Below are positions 1 to 8,801 of a stretch of 64,000 bases of DNA, piece after piece (within the stretch, counting starts at the first letter, position 1; every line of letters begins with the position of its first letter). The translations under genes and the position numbers were made by a program. Source of the DNA: Limnohabitans sp. DM1 (GTDB taxonomy: Bacteria; Pseudomonadota; Gammaproteobacteria; Burkholderiales; Burkholderiaceae_C); NCBI RefSeq assembly GCF_001269385.1, contig NZ_CXOO01000014.1:186171-250170 (forward strand), read 5' to 3'. Below the pieces are notes generated by a model. It saw only the letters and a program-made list of their open reading frames with translations, did not search any database and was not told where the DNA came from.

Positions 1-745
1 TCACCCGCATCTGGATCAAATCACCGGGCGTTCCGGCCTGAATCAGGACATTGCGCACGGCCACTGCGCGGTAGTACCCCAAGCGAGAGGATTCGCTGAA
101 GCCCTTGGGCGTGATGACGGTGATTTGCCAGCGGGTGGTTTTGATCGGCCCAAAGCTGTTCAAGCGCGTCACGACGCTCTTGGACTCTTCGTTGGACAGC
201 GTGACCACTTTGGGATCAAAGTTGACGATCAAGCCCGCCCCCACTGTGTTGACGCTGGATTCACCTTTGGCCTCTTTCACCACTTCCTGCCTGGCTTGAA
301 CCACTTCCATCTTGGGGGCGTTGTTGGGCACATTGTTGGCCGTAGTGCTGCTTTCTGTTTTGGCTGGCTGTTCTGCTTTGCTTGACTGATCAGTTTTGGC
401 CATGCTGGGTGCGGCGGACGTGCTGGGGGCTGCCGTGCTGCTGGAAGTCGTGGTTGTGCTTTTTTGCAATGCCTCCAAGCTTTCCTTGAGTTTGGCATTT
501 TCCATTTGCAGCTCTTGCAACCGCGCGGCATGCGTGTTGGGGTTGTCGTTGACGTATTGCACATCTTGCGGCACGGTACCTTCGCGCGGTGTGCCCTTGG
601 TGGTTTCTTCCAACACAAAGCTCAGGATCACGATGCACATCACCGCGATCACGAACAGCAAATTGATCGCCAGGTTCGAGATGGCGTCCACATAACCGGG
701 CCAAAAAATATCGGATGCGTCGTTCGAATCGGAGGAGCCAGCCAT
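1..745 (-). CDS. OmpA/MotB-like membrane protein, C-terminus cut by window edge
   Basis: Reading the minus strand from the ATG at 745 gives an open frame that runs off the left end (about 248 codons visible). Residues 1-15 are polar. A single membrane segment follows (about 21-42) and is preceded by W15 and an Asp in the motif YVDAISNL (D20), which resembles the proton-carrying Asp region of MotB-type proteins. A Ser/Thr/Ala-rich, partly coiled linker spans about 60-125. The visible C-terminus (VNFDPKVVTLS, then RLGYYRAVAVRNVLI) resembles the start of an OmpA-like peptidoglycan-binding domain. It is last in the visible secretion operon, 36 bases after the upstream TolC-like gene. OmpA-family genes are known beside LapA/BpfA-type adhesin exporters, so I infer a cell-wall anchor for that exporter. 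The end is missing, so the C-terminal domain call is tentative. Confidence 0.7.
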   Translation of the reverse strand, partial: MAGSSDSNDASDIFWPGYVDAISNLAINLLFVIAVMCIVILSFVLEETTKGTPREGTVPQDVQYVNDNPNTHAARLQELQMENAKLKESLEALQKSTTTTSSSTAAPSTSAAPSMAKTDQSSKAEQPAKTESSTTANNVPNNAPKMEVVQARQEVVKEAKGESSVNTVGAGLIVNFDPKVVTLSNEESKSVVTRLNSFGPIKTTRWQITVITPKGFSESSRLGYYRAVAVRNVLIQAGTPGDLIQMRV

Positions 746-781
746 GGGTTAGCCTTTTTATTGGAAAAGAAAAATCAAAAA

Positions 782-2569
782 TCACTTCAACTGGATGCGG
801 GCCTGCTCACGCAGGGTACTGAGTTGCCCCATGCTTTTGAGCAGTTGCGCCTGGGCCAGCATTTGCTGCCCCAAGGCTTGCGTCAGTTTCAGTCGGGCGT
901 CATACAGGCTCTGGCTGGCATCAAGGGCTTCCAGCAACGAAGAAATGCGCCCCACCTTGAGTTGTTCGCGCACGGCTTCGGTCACACGGCGTGCCGCCTC
1001 TTGCTCTTGCTGCCCCAAGCTGATGCGCAAAGTGGCTGCCTGGAGCAAGGCGAAATCGGTGTCCACGTTTTGCGCCAGACGCTGCTCATTTTGTGCCAGC
1101 TTGCTTTGCAACTCGGACAAGTCTGCCGATGCTTCCTTGCCGGCAAAATACTCCTTGCCCCCCAAAGACAGCGCCCAGTTGACCACCACCAGCGCACGGG
1201 TGTCCTGGCGCGAGCCCATCACGCCCCCGTTGTTGGTGGCGCGGTCATCTTCCAGACTGGCCAGCACCGTGGGCGCTGCACGGCCGTATTGGGCGCGCAC
1301 CTGGGCCTTTTGAGCTTCCACTTCGGCACGCAGTGCCGTCAGCTCGGCATTGGCTTTCAAGGCCTTGTCCCGGATTTCGGCTTGCGTTCGGGGCAAGGCA
1401 GGCAGTTGGCTCAAAAAGGGCAGGTTCAGCAGTTGCGGTGAAAAACCCAACAGCCGCTCCAATTCGAGCAAACCGCCTTTGTAACTGGCCTGCTGCTCCA
1501 GCCGGGCCTGGCGCGCCGCCAGGACCCGTGAACGGGCACGTTCGAGCTCGGCCTGGCTGCTGGCCCCCGATTGCGAACGCTGGTCTTGGTAGTTAAGGAT
1601 GCTCGACAAATTGCTCAACAACTCGTCTGAGAAATTCAGCGTGATGCGACTGGTCGTGAGGTTGATCACGGCTTTGACCAGGTTCAGGGCAACTTCCTGC
1701 TCCATCGAAGCGCTGCGCAGCATGGCCGCGTCCAGCGTCAGTCCGCTGGCCTGCCAGGTTTGCCAAGCCGGGTAATTGACCAGTGGCTGGGTCACACGCA
1801 AGGACGTGTTTTTGTAATCGTGTCCGCTGTTGTTCAAGGTGGCCGTGGTGCTGTTTTCATTGCCCTTGGCGTAACGCGCTGAAAAAGAGGGCAACAAATC
1901 AGCACGACTTTTGGCGACGCGCTGACGTGAGCTTTCCTGGCGGGCCTTGACCGCCGTCAGCTCGGGGCTGAACTCCAGACCGGCCAACAGCAAGTCGGGC
2001 AAAGAAAAAGCCACTCGCTGAAATTCGGTGGTTTTGCGAGTCACCACGGAAGTACCCAACCCCCCTTCTGGCTCGGGCAGGTCGATTTCGGCCTTGCCCG
2101 TCAATTGGGCAAACGTCAGGCTCTGGCGAGAAAAGTCCGGCGTCGACAGATTGACTTTGGCCGAGACCTCGACCGGTCGGCGCAGCACCAGGGCTTGTTC
2201 GGGCTTGGGCAAAGTGGGCAAGGCAAGGCCCGTCTTGGCCGCTGTATCCACGGGCGCTTTGGCGCGCACCGCGTCTTTCCAGGGCTTGTAACGGTTCTGA
2301 AGTGATGCAGGCAATTCTTGCCCCAGGGTGTTGGCCCGGTCCATGGGCTTGTCCTGATCAGCAGTGACTTGATCAACCAGGCTTTGTGTAGCTTGGCGCT
2401 GGCGTTCAATCTCGGCGTCGGATGTGGCGGCACTGGCCTGCGCCCACACCGGCGAGTGCAAAGCCAAGGCCATGGCAGCGCACAACACGCCAGGATTGAA
2501 AGTCTGCCTTTGCATGCGGTGAGTGGGCAAAATTGAGCTGGAAGTCGAGGTTTTTTTCATGGCATTCAC
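782..2569 (-). CDS. TolC family outer membrane efflux protein (first of two in the operon)
   Basis: A 595-residue protein with a cleavable signal peptide (hydrophobic CAAMALALHS segment, cleavage after PVWAQA), a long N-terminal extension of about 170 residues, and the helical/beta repeat structure of the TolC family (LLLAGLEFSPELTAVKARQ, later ALKANAELTALRAEVEAQ). Such proteins are the outer membrane channels of type I secretion. The first possible start is a GTG at 2569 that overlaps the HlyD stop. The ATG at 2560 (MKKTS...) is an equally good or better start. The N-terminal extension makes it longer than a classical TolC (about 450-490). It follows the HlyD gene directly, which suggests it is the cognate channel, but another TolC-like gene opens the same operon. 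Confidence 0.85.
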   Translation of the reverse strand: MNAMKKTSTSSSILPTHRMQRQTFNPGVLCAAMALALHSPVWAQASAATSDAEIERQRQATQSLVDQVTADQDKPMDRANTLGQELPASLQNRYKPWKDAVRAKAPVDTAAKTGLALPTLPKPEQALVLRRPVEVSAKVNLSTPDFSRQSLTFAQLTGKAEIDLPEPEGGLGTSVVTRKTTEFQRVAFSLPDLLLAGLEFSPELTAVKARQESSRQRVAKSRADLLPSFSARYAKGNENSTTATLNNSGHDYKNTSLRVTQPLVNYPAWQTWQASGLTLDAAMLRSASMEQEVALNLVKAVINLTTSRITLNFSDELLSNLSSILNYQDQRSQSGASSQAELERARSRVLAARQARLEQQASYKGGLLELERLLGFSPQLLNLPFLSQLPALPRTQAEIRDKALKANAELTALRAEVEAQKAQVRAQYGRAAPTVLASLEDDRATNNGGVMGSRQDTRALVVVNWALSLGGKEYFAGKEASADLSELQSKLAQNEQRLAQNVDTDFALLQAATLRISLGQQEQEAARRVTEAVREQLKVGRISSLLEALDASQSLYDARLKLTQALGQQMLAQAQLLKSMGQLSTLREQARIQLK

Positions 2570-3885
2570 CGTTCTCTGAGCGCTTCTCGGGCGCGCATGA
2601 CAGGCTTGAACAGATAGGTCAGAACCGATTTTTGTCCGGTCTTGATATCCACTTGGGCCAACATGCCCGGAATGATCGGCAAATTTTTGCCGTCCGGCGT
2701 TTTCAAACTCGCGCTGTCGGTGCGAACCAAGACGCGGTAATAGGTTTCTTCTCGACGCACCTCATCGCGCAGGGTGTCGGGGCTGATTTGCACCAGCCGG
2801 GCATTGAGCCAGCCGTACACGCTGGAATCATAGGCCGTGATTTTGACCACCGCCTCCATGCCAGGGCGCAAAAACGCGATGTCTGAGGGGCGGATGCGGG
2901 TCTCTATCAGCAGCTTGTCGTCCATGGGCACAATTTCCAGCAGGTCCTGCCCCATCTGGATGACGCCGCCCAGGGTGTTGATGCGGATGTTTTTGACCAC
3001 GCCGCGTTTGGGTGCTCGCAAGATGGTGCGGCGGAAGTTGTCTTCCTTGCCCGTGAGGCCCTGACGCTGCGAGCCCATTTCGGCCTCGACACGCGCCAGC
3101 TCGGTGGCCGCATCGGCCTTGAATTTGCCCGCCAATTCGCTCAACCGGCCTTTGGTCTCGGAGATGGTGCGCTTGATGCGCAGCACTTCGAGATCGGACA
3201 CATAGCCGCTGGCGGCCATGGGCTCGGTGATGCGCAACTCTTCGGTGGCCAGCTTCAGGGTTTGTTGCTGCGATGCAATGCTGCTGTCCAGGCTGCGGCG
3301 TCTGGCCTCAAAGGTGTCACGTTCATTGCGCGTCAATTCCGGGGCTCGGCGCAGCAAGTCGGCCGGAAAAACCGGGCTGCCCCCCTGGGCCTCGGCACGC
3401 AAACGCACAGCTGCGGCCTGCAAGGCGTCGATCTTGGACTGCCCTTCACGCACTGTGGCGCCTTGGCGCGCATCGTCAATGCGCAGCAAGGGCTGATCGA
3501 CCTCGACCGTATCGCCTTCGGCCACCAGCAGCTCAGCCAGAACACCCGATTCCAGGCTCTGAATGACTTGTTCGCGGCTGGTGGGAATGACTTTGCCCAT
3601 GCCGGTGGTGACTTCTTCGAGCTGCGCCCAGCCCGCCCACAGCATGAACACCAGCAAGACCACGGCCGTGGCGTAAAGGCCTGCGCGCAACAGGGGTTGA
3701 CGCTCACGCAAGGAAGCGGCGTACACATCGTCCAGCAGATCCAGATCGGCCTGCAGCTGGTTTTTTTCACGCAGGCGCAGGATTTTTTGCGTCAGCGCCT
3801 GGCGCTCTTGCAAAGACTTGGCGGACGATGCCGGTGTGGGCAGGCCAGACGCAGCGCCAGCGACAACAGAACGGGGTGCACTCAT
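2566..3885 (-). CDS. HlyD family type I secretion periplasmic adaptor
   Basis: A 439-residue membrane fusion protein. A cytoplasmic N-terminus of about 65 residues is followed by one membrane segment (about 66-86) and then the lipoyl/barrel-sandwich half motif (VIQSLESGVLAELLVAEGD). A long coiled-coil hairpin (about 150-290) and the second half motif (RAPKRGVVKNI, LLEIVPMDD) come next. This order is typical of HlyD/LapC adaptors that join an inner membrane ABC exporter to a TolC channel. The gene overlaps the upstream ABC exporter gene by four bases (ATGA type), so the two are translationally coupled and surely belong to one machine. Confidence 0.93.
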   Translation of the reverse strand: MSAPRSVVAGAASGLPTPASSAKSLQERQALTQKILRLREKNQLQADLDLLDDVYAASLRERQPLLRAGLYATAVVLLVFMLWAGWAQLEEVTTGMGKVIPTSREQVIQSLESGVLAELLVAEGDTVEVDQPLLRIDDARQGATVREGQSKIDALQAAAVRLRAEAQGGSPVFPADLLRRAPELTRNERDTFEARRRSLDSSIASQQQTLKLATEELRITEPMAASGYVSDLEVLRIKRTISETKGRLSELAGKFKADAATELARVEAEMGSQRQGLTGKEDNFRRTILRAPKRGVVKNIRINTLGGVIQMGQDLLEIVPMDDKLLIETRIRPSDIAFLRPGMEAVVKITAYDSSVYGWLNARLVQISPDTLRDEVRREETYYRVLVRTDSASLKTPDGKNLPIIPGMLAQVDIKTGQKSVLTYLFKPVMRAREALRER

Positions 3886-6053
3886 GCAGTCCTCCCAATG
3901 GCGCGCTTGACGCGGCCTTCTTGCACCGCCTGCAGCACAGCCTCTTTGGGGCCATCGGCCAAAACCTGACCGCTGTCGAGCAAGACCAGGCGCGTCACCA
4001 GACTCAGGGGTCCGGGGCGGTGTGTGGCAATGACCACGGTTTTACCGGCCAACTCGGTCTGAAGATTGTTCAGCAAACGCTGCTCGCTGGCAGCATCGAA
4101 TGCGCTGGTGGGCTCGTCGAGCAAGACCACCGGGCAGTTGGCCAGCAAGGCACGGGCCAATGCCACCATCTGCCGCTGACCGCCAGACAGGGCCGCACCA
4201 GCCTCGCCCAAAGGCATGTCCAAACCCTGTGGATGCACAGCCACCCAAGGCTGGATGCCTGTGAGCTGCAAGACATGCTGCAAGCGTGCGTCGGACACAT
4301 GGGGCGCGGCCATGAGCAAGTTGTCGCGCAAACTGCCCCGAAACAAGACCGCATCCTGACTGACCCAGGCCAGTTGAGCGCGCAAATCAGCGGGCGAGAT
4401 GTGGGCCATGTCCAGACCATCGAGCAAGACCTGCCCCTGGGTGGGCGGATACAAACAGGCCAGCATCTTGAGCAGTGTGGATTTGCCGCTGCCCACAGGC
4501 CCCATCAAGGCCACATGCTCGCCAGGGGCCAAGTCCAGATTTTGGATCTGCAGCACAGGGCGTTCGGTATAGGGGTAGCTGAATTGGAGTTGGCGCACTT
4601 GCAAATGCCCCGTGGATTTGTGCAGGCCCATGTAGCTACGCTGGGGCTCGTATTGGCCCGGCAAACGCATGATGCGGTCCAGGGTTTTGAAGGCCCCAAC
4701 GGCATGCTGATAGCGGGTGAGCAAACCCGCCACTTGTGCCAAAGGCCCCAGAGCCCGCCCCGCCAGGATGGTGCAACCGATCAAGCCACCGGCTGTCAGG
4801 CGACCTTCCAAAATCAGGTAAACACCCCAAACGATCAAGGCGGTGTTGCACGCTTGTTGCACAAATTGGGTGAAATTCAAGGTGATGGCCGACACCCAGC
4901 GGCTGGTCATGGCGCTGCGGGCGGTGGTGGCGCTGATGCGTTCCCAGCGGCTTTGCATGCGGGGCTCGGCGCCCATGGCGCGAATTTGTTCCAGCCGTTC
5001 CAGGGTTTCAACCATGAAGCCGAGTTTTTGAGCGCTTTCATATTGGTAGCGCGCAATGGATTCACGAATCGGCCATTGCGAGGCCCAACCGGCCAAAAAC
5101 ACCAACACCGCCCCGACGATGGGCACCCACACCAGGGGACCACCGAAAAAGCCAATGACGCATAAAAACACGATGACGAAGGGCACATCGCTCAAGGTGA
5201 CCAAGGTGGTTGAGCTGACAAAGTCACGCACCGATTCAAATTCGCGCAACTGGCCTGCAAATTGACCGCTTGAAACCGGACGGTCTTGAGCCCGCAAATT
5301 CAGGGCCTGTTTGAAAATGCGTGAGGACAAGAGCAAATCGGCCTTTTTACCGGCCACATCCACCAGATAACCCCGCATGGTGCGCAGCCCTAATTCAAGC
5401 AGGCCCGCCAGCGTGACCCCCAAGGCCAGCACCCACAGCGAATGCAAGGCCGCATTGGGAATGACGCGGTCATACACATTCATCGAGAACATAGAAGTGG
5501 CCAATGCCAGCAAATTGATCAGCATCGCGGCCAAGGTGCTGTCCAGATAAAAACCTCGCAAGGTGCGAAACACACTCCAGAACCAATGCGTGCCGGACGG
5601 TGGGATGTCCCCTTGTGGCTGTCCATTTTGAGGGGCTGACGGATGTTCAAGCGTTGAATCTTGGCGAATGCGCGCGTGCAAACTCCAGCCTGCACTTTCG
5701 GTTGCCAATTGCTGCACCGGCACCCACTGAGTCTGGCCAGCGTTCAGGCTGTCATTCAGGTGGGGGGCAATCACTTCACAGGCATCGCCTTTGCGGCTGA
5801 GCAAAACGGCAGCCCAACCACCTGCCAACCCAATCACCACCGGCCCCAAACGACTGTCGTATTCAGCGGGCTTCAAAGCCGCTATCTGAACATCCAGGCC
5901 ATGACTTTCCAGGGTTTTTGCTGCGGCCAGCAAACTCAGGTCTTCGTCGCCAAATTCGGCCGTTTGCGCCATCAGCTCGCGTGCAGAAACACGCTGTCCC
6001 AAACGCAGTGCCAAATGACTGAGCGCCTCAAACACAGAAGGCTGCAAGCTCAT
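3882..6053 (-). CDS. Type I secretion ABC exporter with degenerate C39-like domain
   Basis: A 723-residue exporter of the LssB/RtxB/LapB type, which powers export of RTX proteins or large adhesins. Residues 1 to about 130 form a C39 peptidase-like domain with no cysteine where the catalytic Cys should be, so it should bind substrate rather than cleave a leader. A six-helix transmembrane domain follows (about 165-450). The nucleotide-binding domain has Walker A (GPVGSGKST, near 518), the signature LSGGQ (near 621) and Walker B (VVLLDEPTSAFD, near 641). It starts at an ATG 46 bases after the upstream TolC-like gene. The substrate gene is not in the window. Confidence 0.95.
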   Translation of the reverse strand: MSLQPSVFEALSHLALRLGQRVSARELMAQTAEFGDEDLSLLAAAKTLESHGLDVQIAALKPAEYDSRLGPVVIGLAGGWAAVLLSRKGDACEVIAPHLNDSLNAGQTQWVPVQQLATESAGWSLHARIRQDSTLEHPSAPQNGQPQGDIPPSGTHWFWSVFRTLRGFYLDSTLAAMLINLLALATSMFSMNVYDRVIPNAALHSLWVLALGVTLAGLLELGLRTMRGYLVDVAGKKADLLLSSRIFKQALNLRAQDRPVSSGQFAGQLREFESVRDFVSSTTLVTLSDVPFVIVFLCVIGFFGGPLVWVPIVGAVLVFLAGWASQWPIRESIARYQYESAQKLGFMVETLERLEQIRAMGAEPRMQSRWERISATTARSAMTSRWVSAITLNFTQFVQQACNTALIVWGVYLILEGRLTAGGLIGCTILAGRALGPLAQVAGLLTRYQHAVGAFKTLDRIMRLPGQYEPQRSYMGLHKSTGHLQVRQLQFSYPYTERPVLQIQNLDLAPGEHVALMGPVGSGKSTLLKMLACLYPPTQGQVLLDGLDMAHISPADLRAQLAWVSQDAVLFRGSLRDNLLMAAPHVSDARLQHVLQLTGIQPWVAVHPQGLDMPLGEAGAALSGGQRQMVALARALLANCPVVLLDEPTSAFDAASEQRLLNNLQTELAGKTVVIATHRPGPLSLVTRLVLLDSGQVLADGPKEAVLQAVQEGRVKRAIGRTA

Positions 6054-6099
6054 CGACCCGCCCCATCCAAATGTAGACCCGAAAGCATCGTCAATTCAC

Positions 6100-7461
6100 T
6101 CACAACTGCAACACCGTGGGAAGAAGACCCTGTAAGCCCATCAAGCGAAAAGATGCCTTGATCTGGTCCATTTCGGATGACATTTTGTTGGACTTGGCAG
6201 TGAACAATTCATTTTCAGCATTGAGAACGTCCAGCAAGTTGCGACGCCCGATCCTGAATTGCTTGCGGTTGGCGTAGACCATCTCCTGCGCGTGGTTGAC
6301 GTATTCATCAAATGACGCCAAGGACTGGGTGTGGGCCAAAAATTCGTACCAGGCAGAACCCACGCGTTGCTGCAACTCATCACGGGCTTTTTCAAACGCA
6401 AATCGCGTGGCCATCTGCGTGGATGTGGCGGCATTCAAGGCATGTGCAGCGGCGCCTCCTGCCCACACCGTCCACTCGGCTTGAACGCCCAGATAAAGAT
6501 CAGATTGCTTGCCATGAATGCCGTTGAAATCGCGCCCGGTTTTGCCCGTGGCGTCCAGATTCACACGGGGGCGATAAGGGGCTTTGGCCAAGGCAATCCC
6601 TTGCTGCGCTTGCTCCACATCGGCACGTGCCACCTGCAAGGCAGGACTGGCATTCAAGGCTTTTTGGTAGGCCTCTTCCAAACTTGCAGCAGGGGTCAAT
6701 ACACGCAGTTCAGGTAAATCGTGTACCTTGGGCAAACCGGTCAAGCTTTGAAACTCCAGACGAGCCTGCTCCAATCGCATCAAACGCGAGGTCATGACCG
6801 ACTCGGCCAAAGATGCGCGACTCATGGCAGCGGGCAAATCAGCTGCTCGCCCCAAATCCAGCTTGGCAATGCCTTTGACCTGTTTGACATAACCCCGATG
6901 CATGGACAAATTGTCTTGTGCCAAAACCAGCAACTGCGACGCCCTGAGGATTTCCACATAAGCCTCCAAGGTGCGCAGCATCAACTCTTCACGTTTATCG
7001 ACCAGCTTCCAGTCCGCACCAATGGAAGATTGGCGTCTTTGCTCGGCCTGAGCCTCCAAACCCTGGTCCAGCAAGGGCATGGTCATGCGCAGATAGGCTT
7101 GGGCTTGCTTGTAAGAGTTGGACACATTCGCGGCGTTCAGGCGCTGACTTTCTTGACCCGTATTGCCGCCCACCACCACACGCGGCTTGAATTGCGCCTT
7201 GGCTTCTTTGAACTGCTCTTCTTGGGCACGGCTTTGTGCTTCGGCTTGCAAGAGCTCTGGGTGACGCTGAAGTGCCATTTGCACGTAATTCACGACCGCG
7301 GCGGGAATCTGGCGGTTTTCCTCTTGCTCGCCAAGTGACGAACTCGAAGAAAGCACCACGGTGGGCGGCAAGCTGACCGACGGGGTTTGCGCACTGGCCA
7401 AACCGACCGGCATTAAACCCACGAAAAAACCAAAAATCACCAAAAAATGAAACACTCTCAT
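6100..7461 (-). CDS. TolC family outer membrane protein (second, operon-leading)
   Basis: About 453 residues from the ATG at 7461, starting with a signal peptide (MRVFHFLVIFGFF..., cleavage after GLASAQ). The mature part is a standard TolC-family chain with two repeats (YVQMALQRHPELLQAEA, later AYQKALNASPALQVARA) and the common C-terminal stretch with NRKQFRIGRRNLLDVLNAENEL, typical of AggA/LapE-type channels. The frame is open further upstream to 7542, but those residues do not look like a signal peptide. A GGAG lies only one base from the ATG at 7461 and seven bases from an in-frame GTG at 7455, so the GTG may be the true start. It is the first gene of the secretion operon, with the long AT-rich region upstream. 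Confidence 0.85.
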   Translation of the reverse strand: MRVFHFLVIFGFFVGLMPVGLASAQTPSVSLPPTVVLSSSSSLGEQEENRQIPAAVVNYVQMALQRHPELLQAEAQSRAQEEQFKEAKAQFKPRVVVGGNTGQESQRLNAANVSNSYKQAQAYLRMTMPLLDQGLEAQAEQRRQSSIGADWKLVDKREELMLRTLEAYVEILRASQLLVLAQDNLSMHRGYVKQVKGIAKLDLGRAADLPAAMSRASLAESVMTSRLMRLEQARLEFQSLTGLPKVHDLPELRVLTPAASLEEAYQKALNASPALQVARADVEQAQQGIALAKAPYRPRVNLDATGKTGRDFNGIHGKQSDLYLGVQAEWTVWAGGAAAHALNAATSTQMATRFAFEKARDELQQRVGSAWYEFLAHTQSLASFDEYVNHAQEMVYANRKQFRIGRRNLLDVLNAENELFTAKSNKMSSEMDQIKASFRLMGLQGLLPTVLQL

Positions 7462-7751
7462 ACTCCGAAGGTGGCTCAATAGGCATTGAGCATGACATAA
7501 GTTGACCCTCAAAATTGAAAAATGAAATGGCACGAAAGACAACTGTGATGGGAGTTTATAGCTTAATTATTTTATATTCATCAGATTAGAAAACAAAATC
7601 AATTAATATTCATAAAAATTCATTAAATATCATAAAAAATTGATTTATTTAACATATTCAGCATTTTAATGAACTTTAAAGTCTGAATTTTATCTTGTGC
7701 TGACATGTTGTATAAGGAGAGAGTCATTCCTCTGAGACAAAAGGTCACTCT
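7462..7751. promoter_or_regulatory. AT-rich divergent promoter region
   Basis: The 290 bases between the secretion operon (minus) and the renalase-like gene (plus) contain a strikingly AT-rich core, about 7550-7700, against a GC-rich genome. It holds near-direct repeats (TTCATAAAAATTCATTAAA, then TATCATAAAAAATTGAT). No gene is convincing in it. It must contain the promoters for both directions. AT-rich tracts of this kind are usual targets of H-NS-like silencers and other DNA-bending proteins; that role is inferred. Confidence 0.55.
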
Positions 7752-8795
7752 ATGCATCACAACATCGCCATCATTGGTGTCGGCATGGCCGGCGTGGTTT
7801 GCGCACGCACCCTGCGCCAAGCTGGACACAGCGTCACCTTGTTTGAAAAAAGTCGGGGGGTGGGCGGACGCATGGCCACAAGGGCCAGTGCCTTTGGCAG
7901 TTTTGACCATGGTGCGCAGTATTTCACCGTGCGTGACCCGCGTTTCGAGCTGGCTTTGGGCACCGTGCCGGGTCTATGCAAACCCTGGAGTGCCAATGCC
8001 GTGCGCGTGCTGGACCCCAATGGTCGCGTCATCGAAGCGGGCTTGCCCGGCGGCGAGCGCCACTGGGTGGCCACGCCAGGCATGAATGGCCTGGTCAAGG
8101 CCTGGGCGGCTCCGCTGCTGGAAGACGGCAATGTGCAGCTGCAAACCCGGGTGACACACATCAGTGCTGACCCTTTCAAGAAAAACAATTGGCAACTGCA
8201 CACAGAAGGTGAAGACGGCAGCCAGCATGTATTTGGAGGCTTTGACCGCGTGGTCCTGGCCATCCCGCCAGCACAAGCCATGACCTTGCTGCAAAGCTCT
8301 GGGCTGAACGACCAGGCGACCCCCTTGAAAGATGTCCGGGTAGATCCTTGCTGGACGCTGATGCTCGCCTACCCCCAAGCCGTCCAACCCGGCCTGATCA
8401 CCCTCGGACCCCAATGGAACGCAGCACGCAGCACGCACCACCGCATCGCCTGGATGGCGCGTGAATCGTCCAAGCCCGGTCGCGAGCGCATCGAGCGCTG
8501 GACCGTGCAAGCCAGCGCCCCCTGGTCGGCCGAGCATGTCAACGACACACCCGAGCGCATCACCGGTAAGCTGCTCAAGGCTTTTGCAGAGATCACCGGC
8601 ATCCGCGCTACGCCTGCACATGCCGAAGTGCACCGGTGGCTGTACGCCAAGACCTCGCAGCCTCTGGGACAGAGTCATTTGTGGTTCAAAGATCAGGGCA
8701 TCGGTGTGTGTGGCGACTGGTGCACGGGCCACCGGGTCGAAGACGCTTTCGTGTCGGGCCTGGAGTTGGCCCTGTCGGTGCTCAAAAAGCGCTGA
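7752..8795 (+). CDS. Renalase-like NAD(P)/FAD-dependent oxidoreductase
   Basis: A 347-residue protein with an N-terminal dinucleotide-binding fold (IIGVGMAG at about 7-14, then FEKSRGVGGRMATR, the second FAD contact seen in amine oxidase/renalase proteins). DHGAQYFTVRDPRF is a hallmark of the bacterial renalase-like group. The C-terminus has the closing FAD motif (GVCGDWCTGHRVEDAFVSG). Bacterial renalases oxidise off-pathway dihydro isomers of NAD(P)H; for this member the substrate is only inferred. It ends six bases before gluQ, so the two are probably co-transcribed. Confidence 0.8.
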   Translation: MHHNIAIIGVGMAGVVCARTLRQAGHSVTLFEKSRGVGGRMATRASAFGSFDHGAQYFTVRDPRFELALGTVPGLCKPWSANAVRVLDPNGRVIEAGLPGGERHWVATPGMNGLVKAWAAPLLEDGNVQLQTRVTHISADPFKKNNWQLHTEGEDGSQHVFGGFDRVVLAIPPAQAMTLLQSSGLNDQATPLKDVRVDPCWTLMLAYPQAVQPGLITLGPQWNAARSTHHRIAWMARESSKPGRERIERWTVQASAPWSAEHVNDTPERITGKLLKAFAEITGIRATPAHAEVHRWLYAKTSQPLGQSHLWFKDQGIGVCGDWCTGHRVEDAFVSGLELALSVLKKR

Positions 8796-8801
8796 CCCCC
8801 C

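Noticed and set aside
3828-5165. 445-residue plus-strand frame opposite the ABC exporter
   Set aside because: The minus-strand frame carries complete Walker A, signature and Walker B motifs; the plus-strand translation shows none and is rich in His and Gln.
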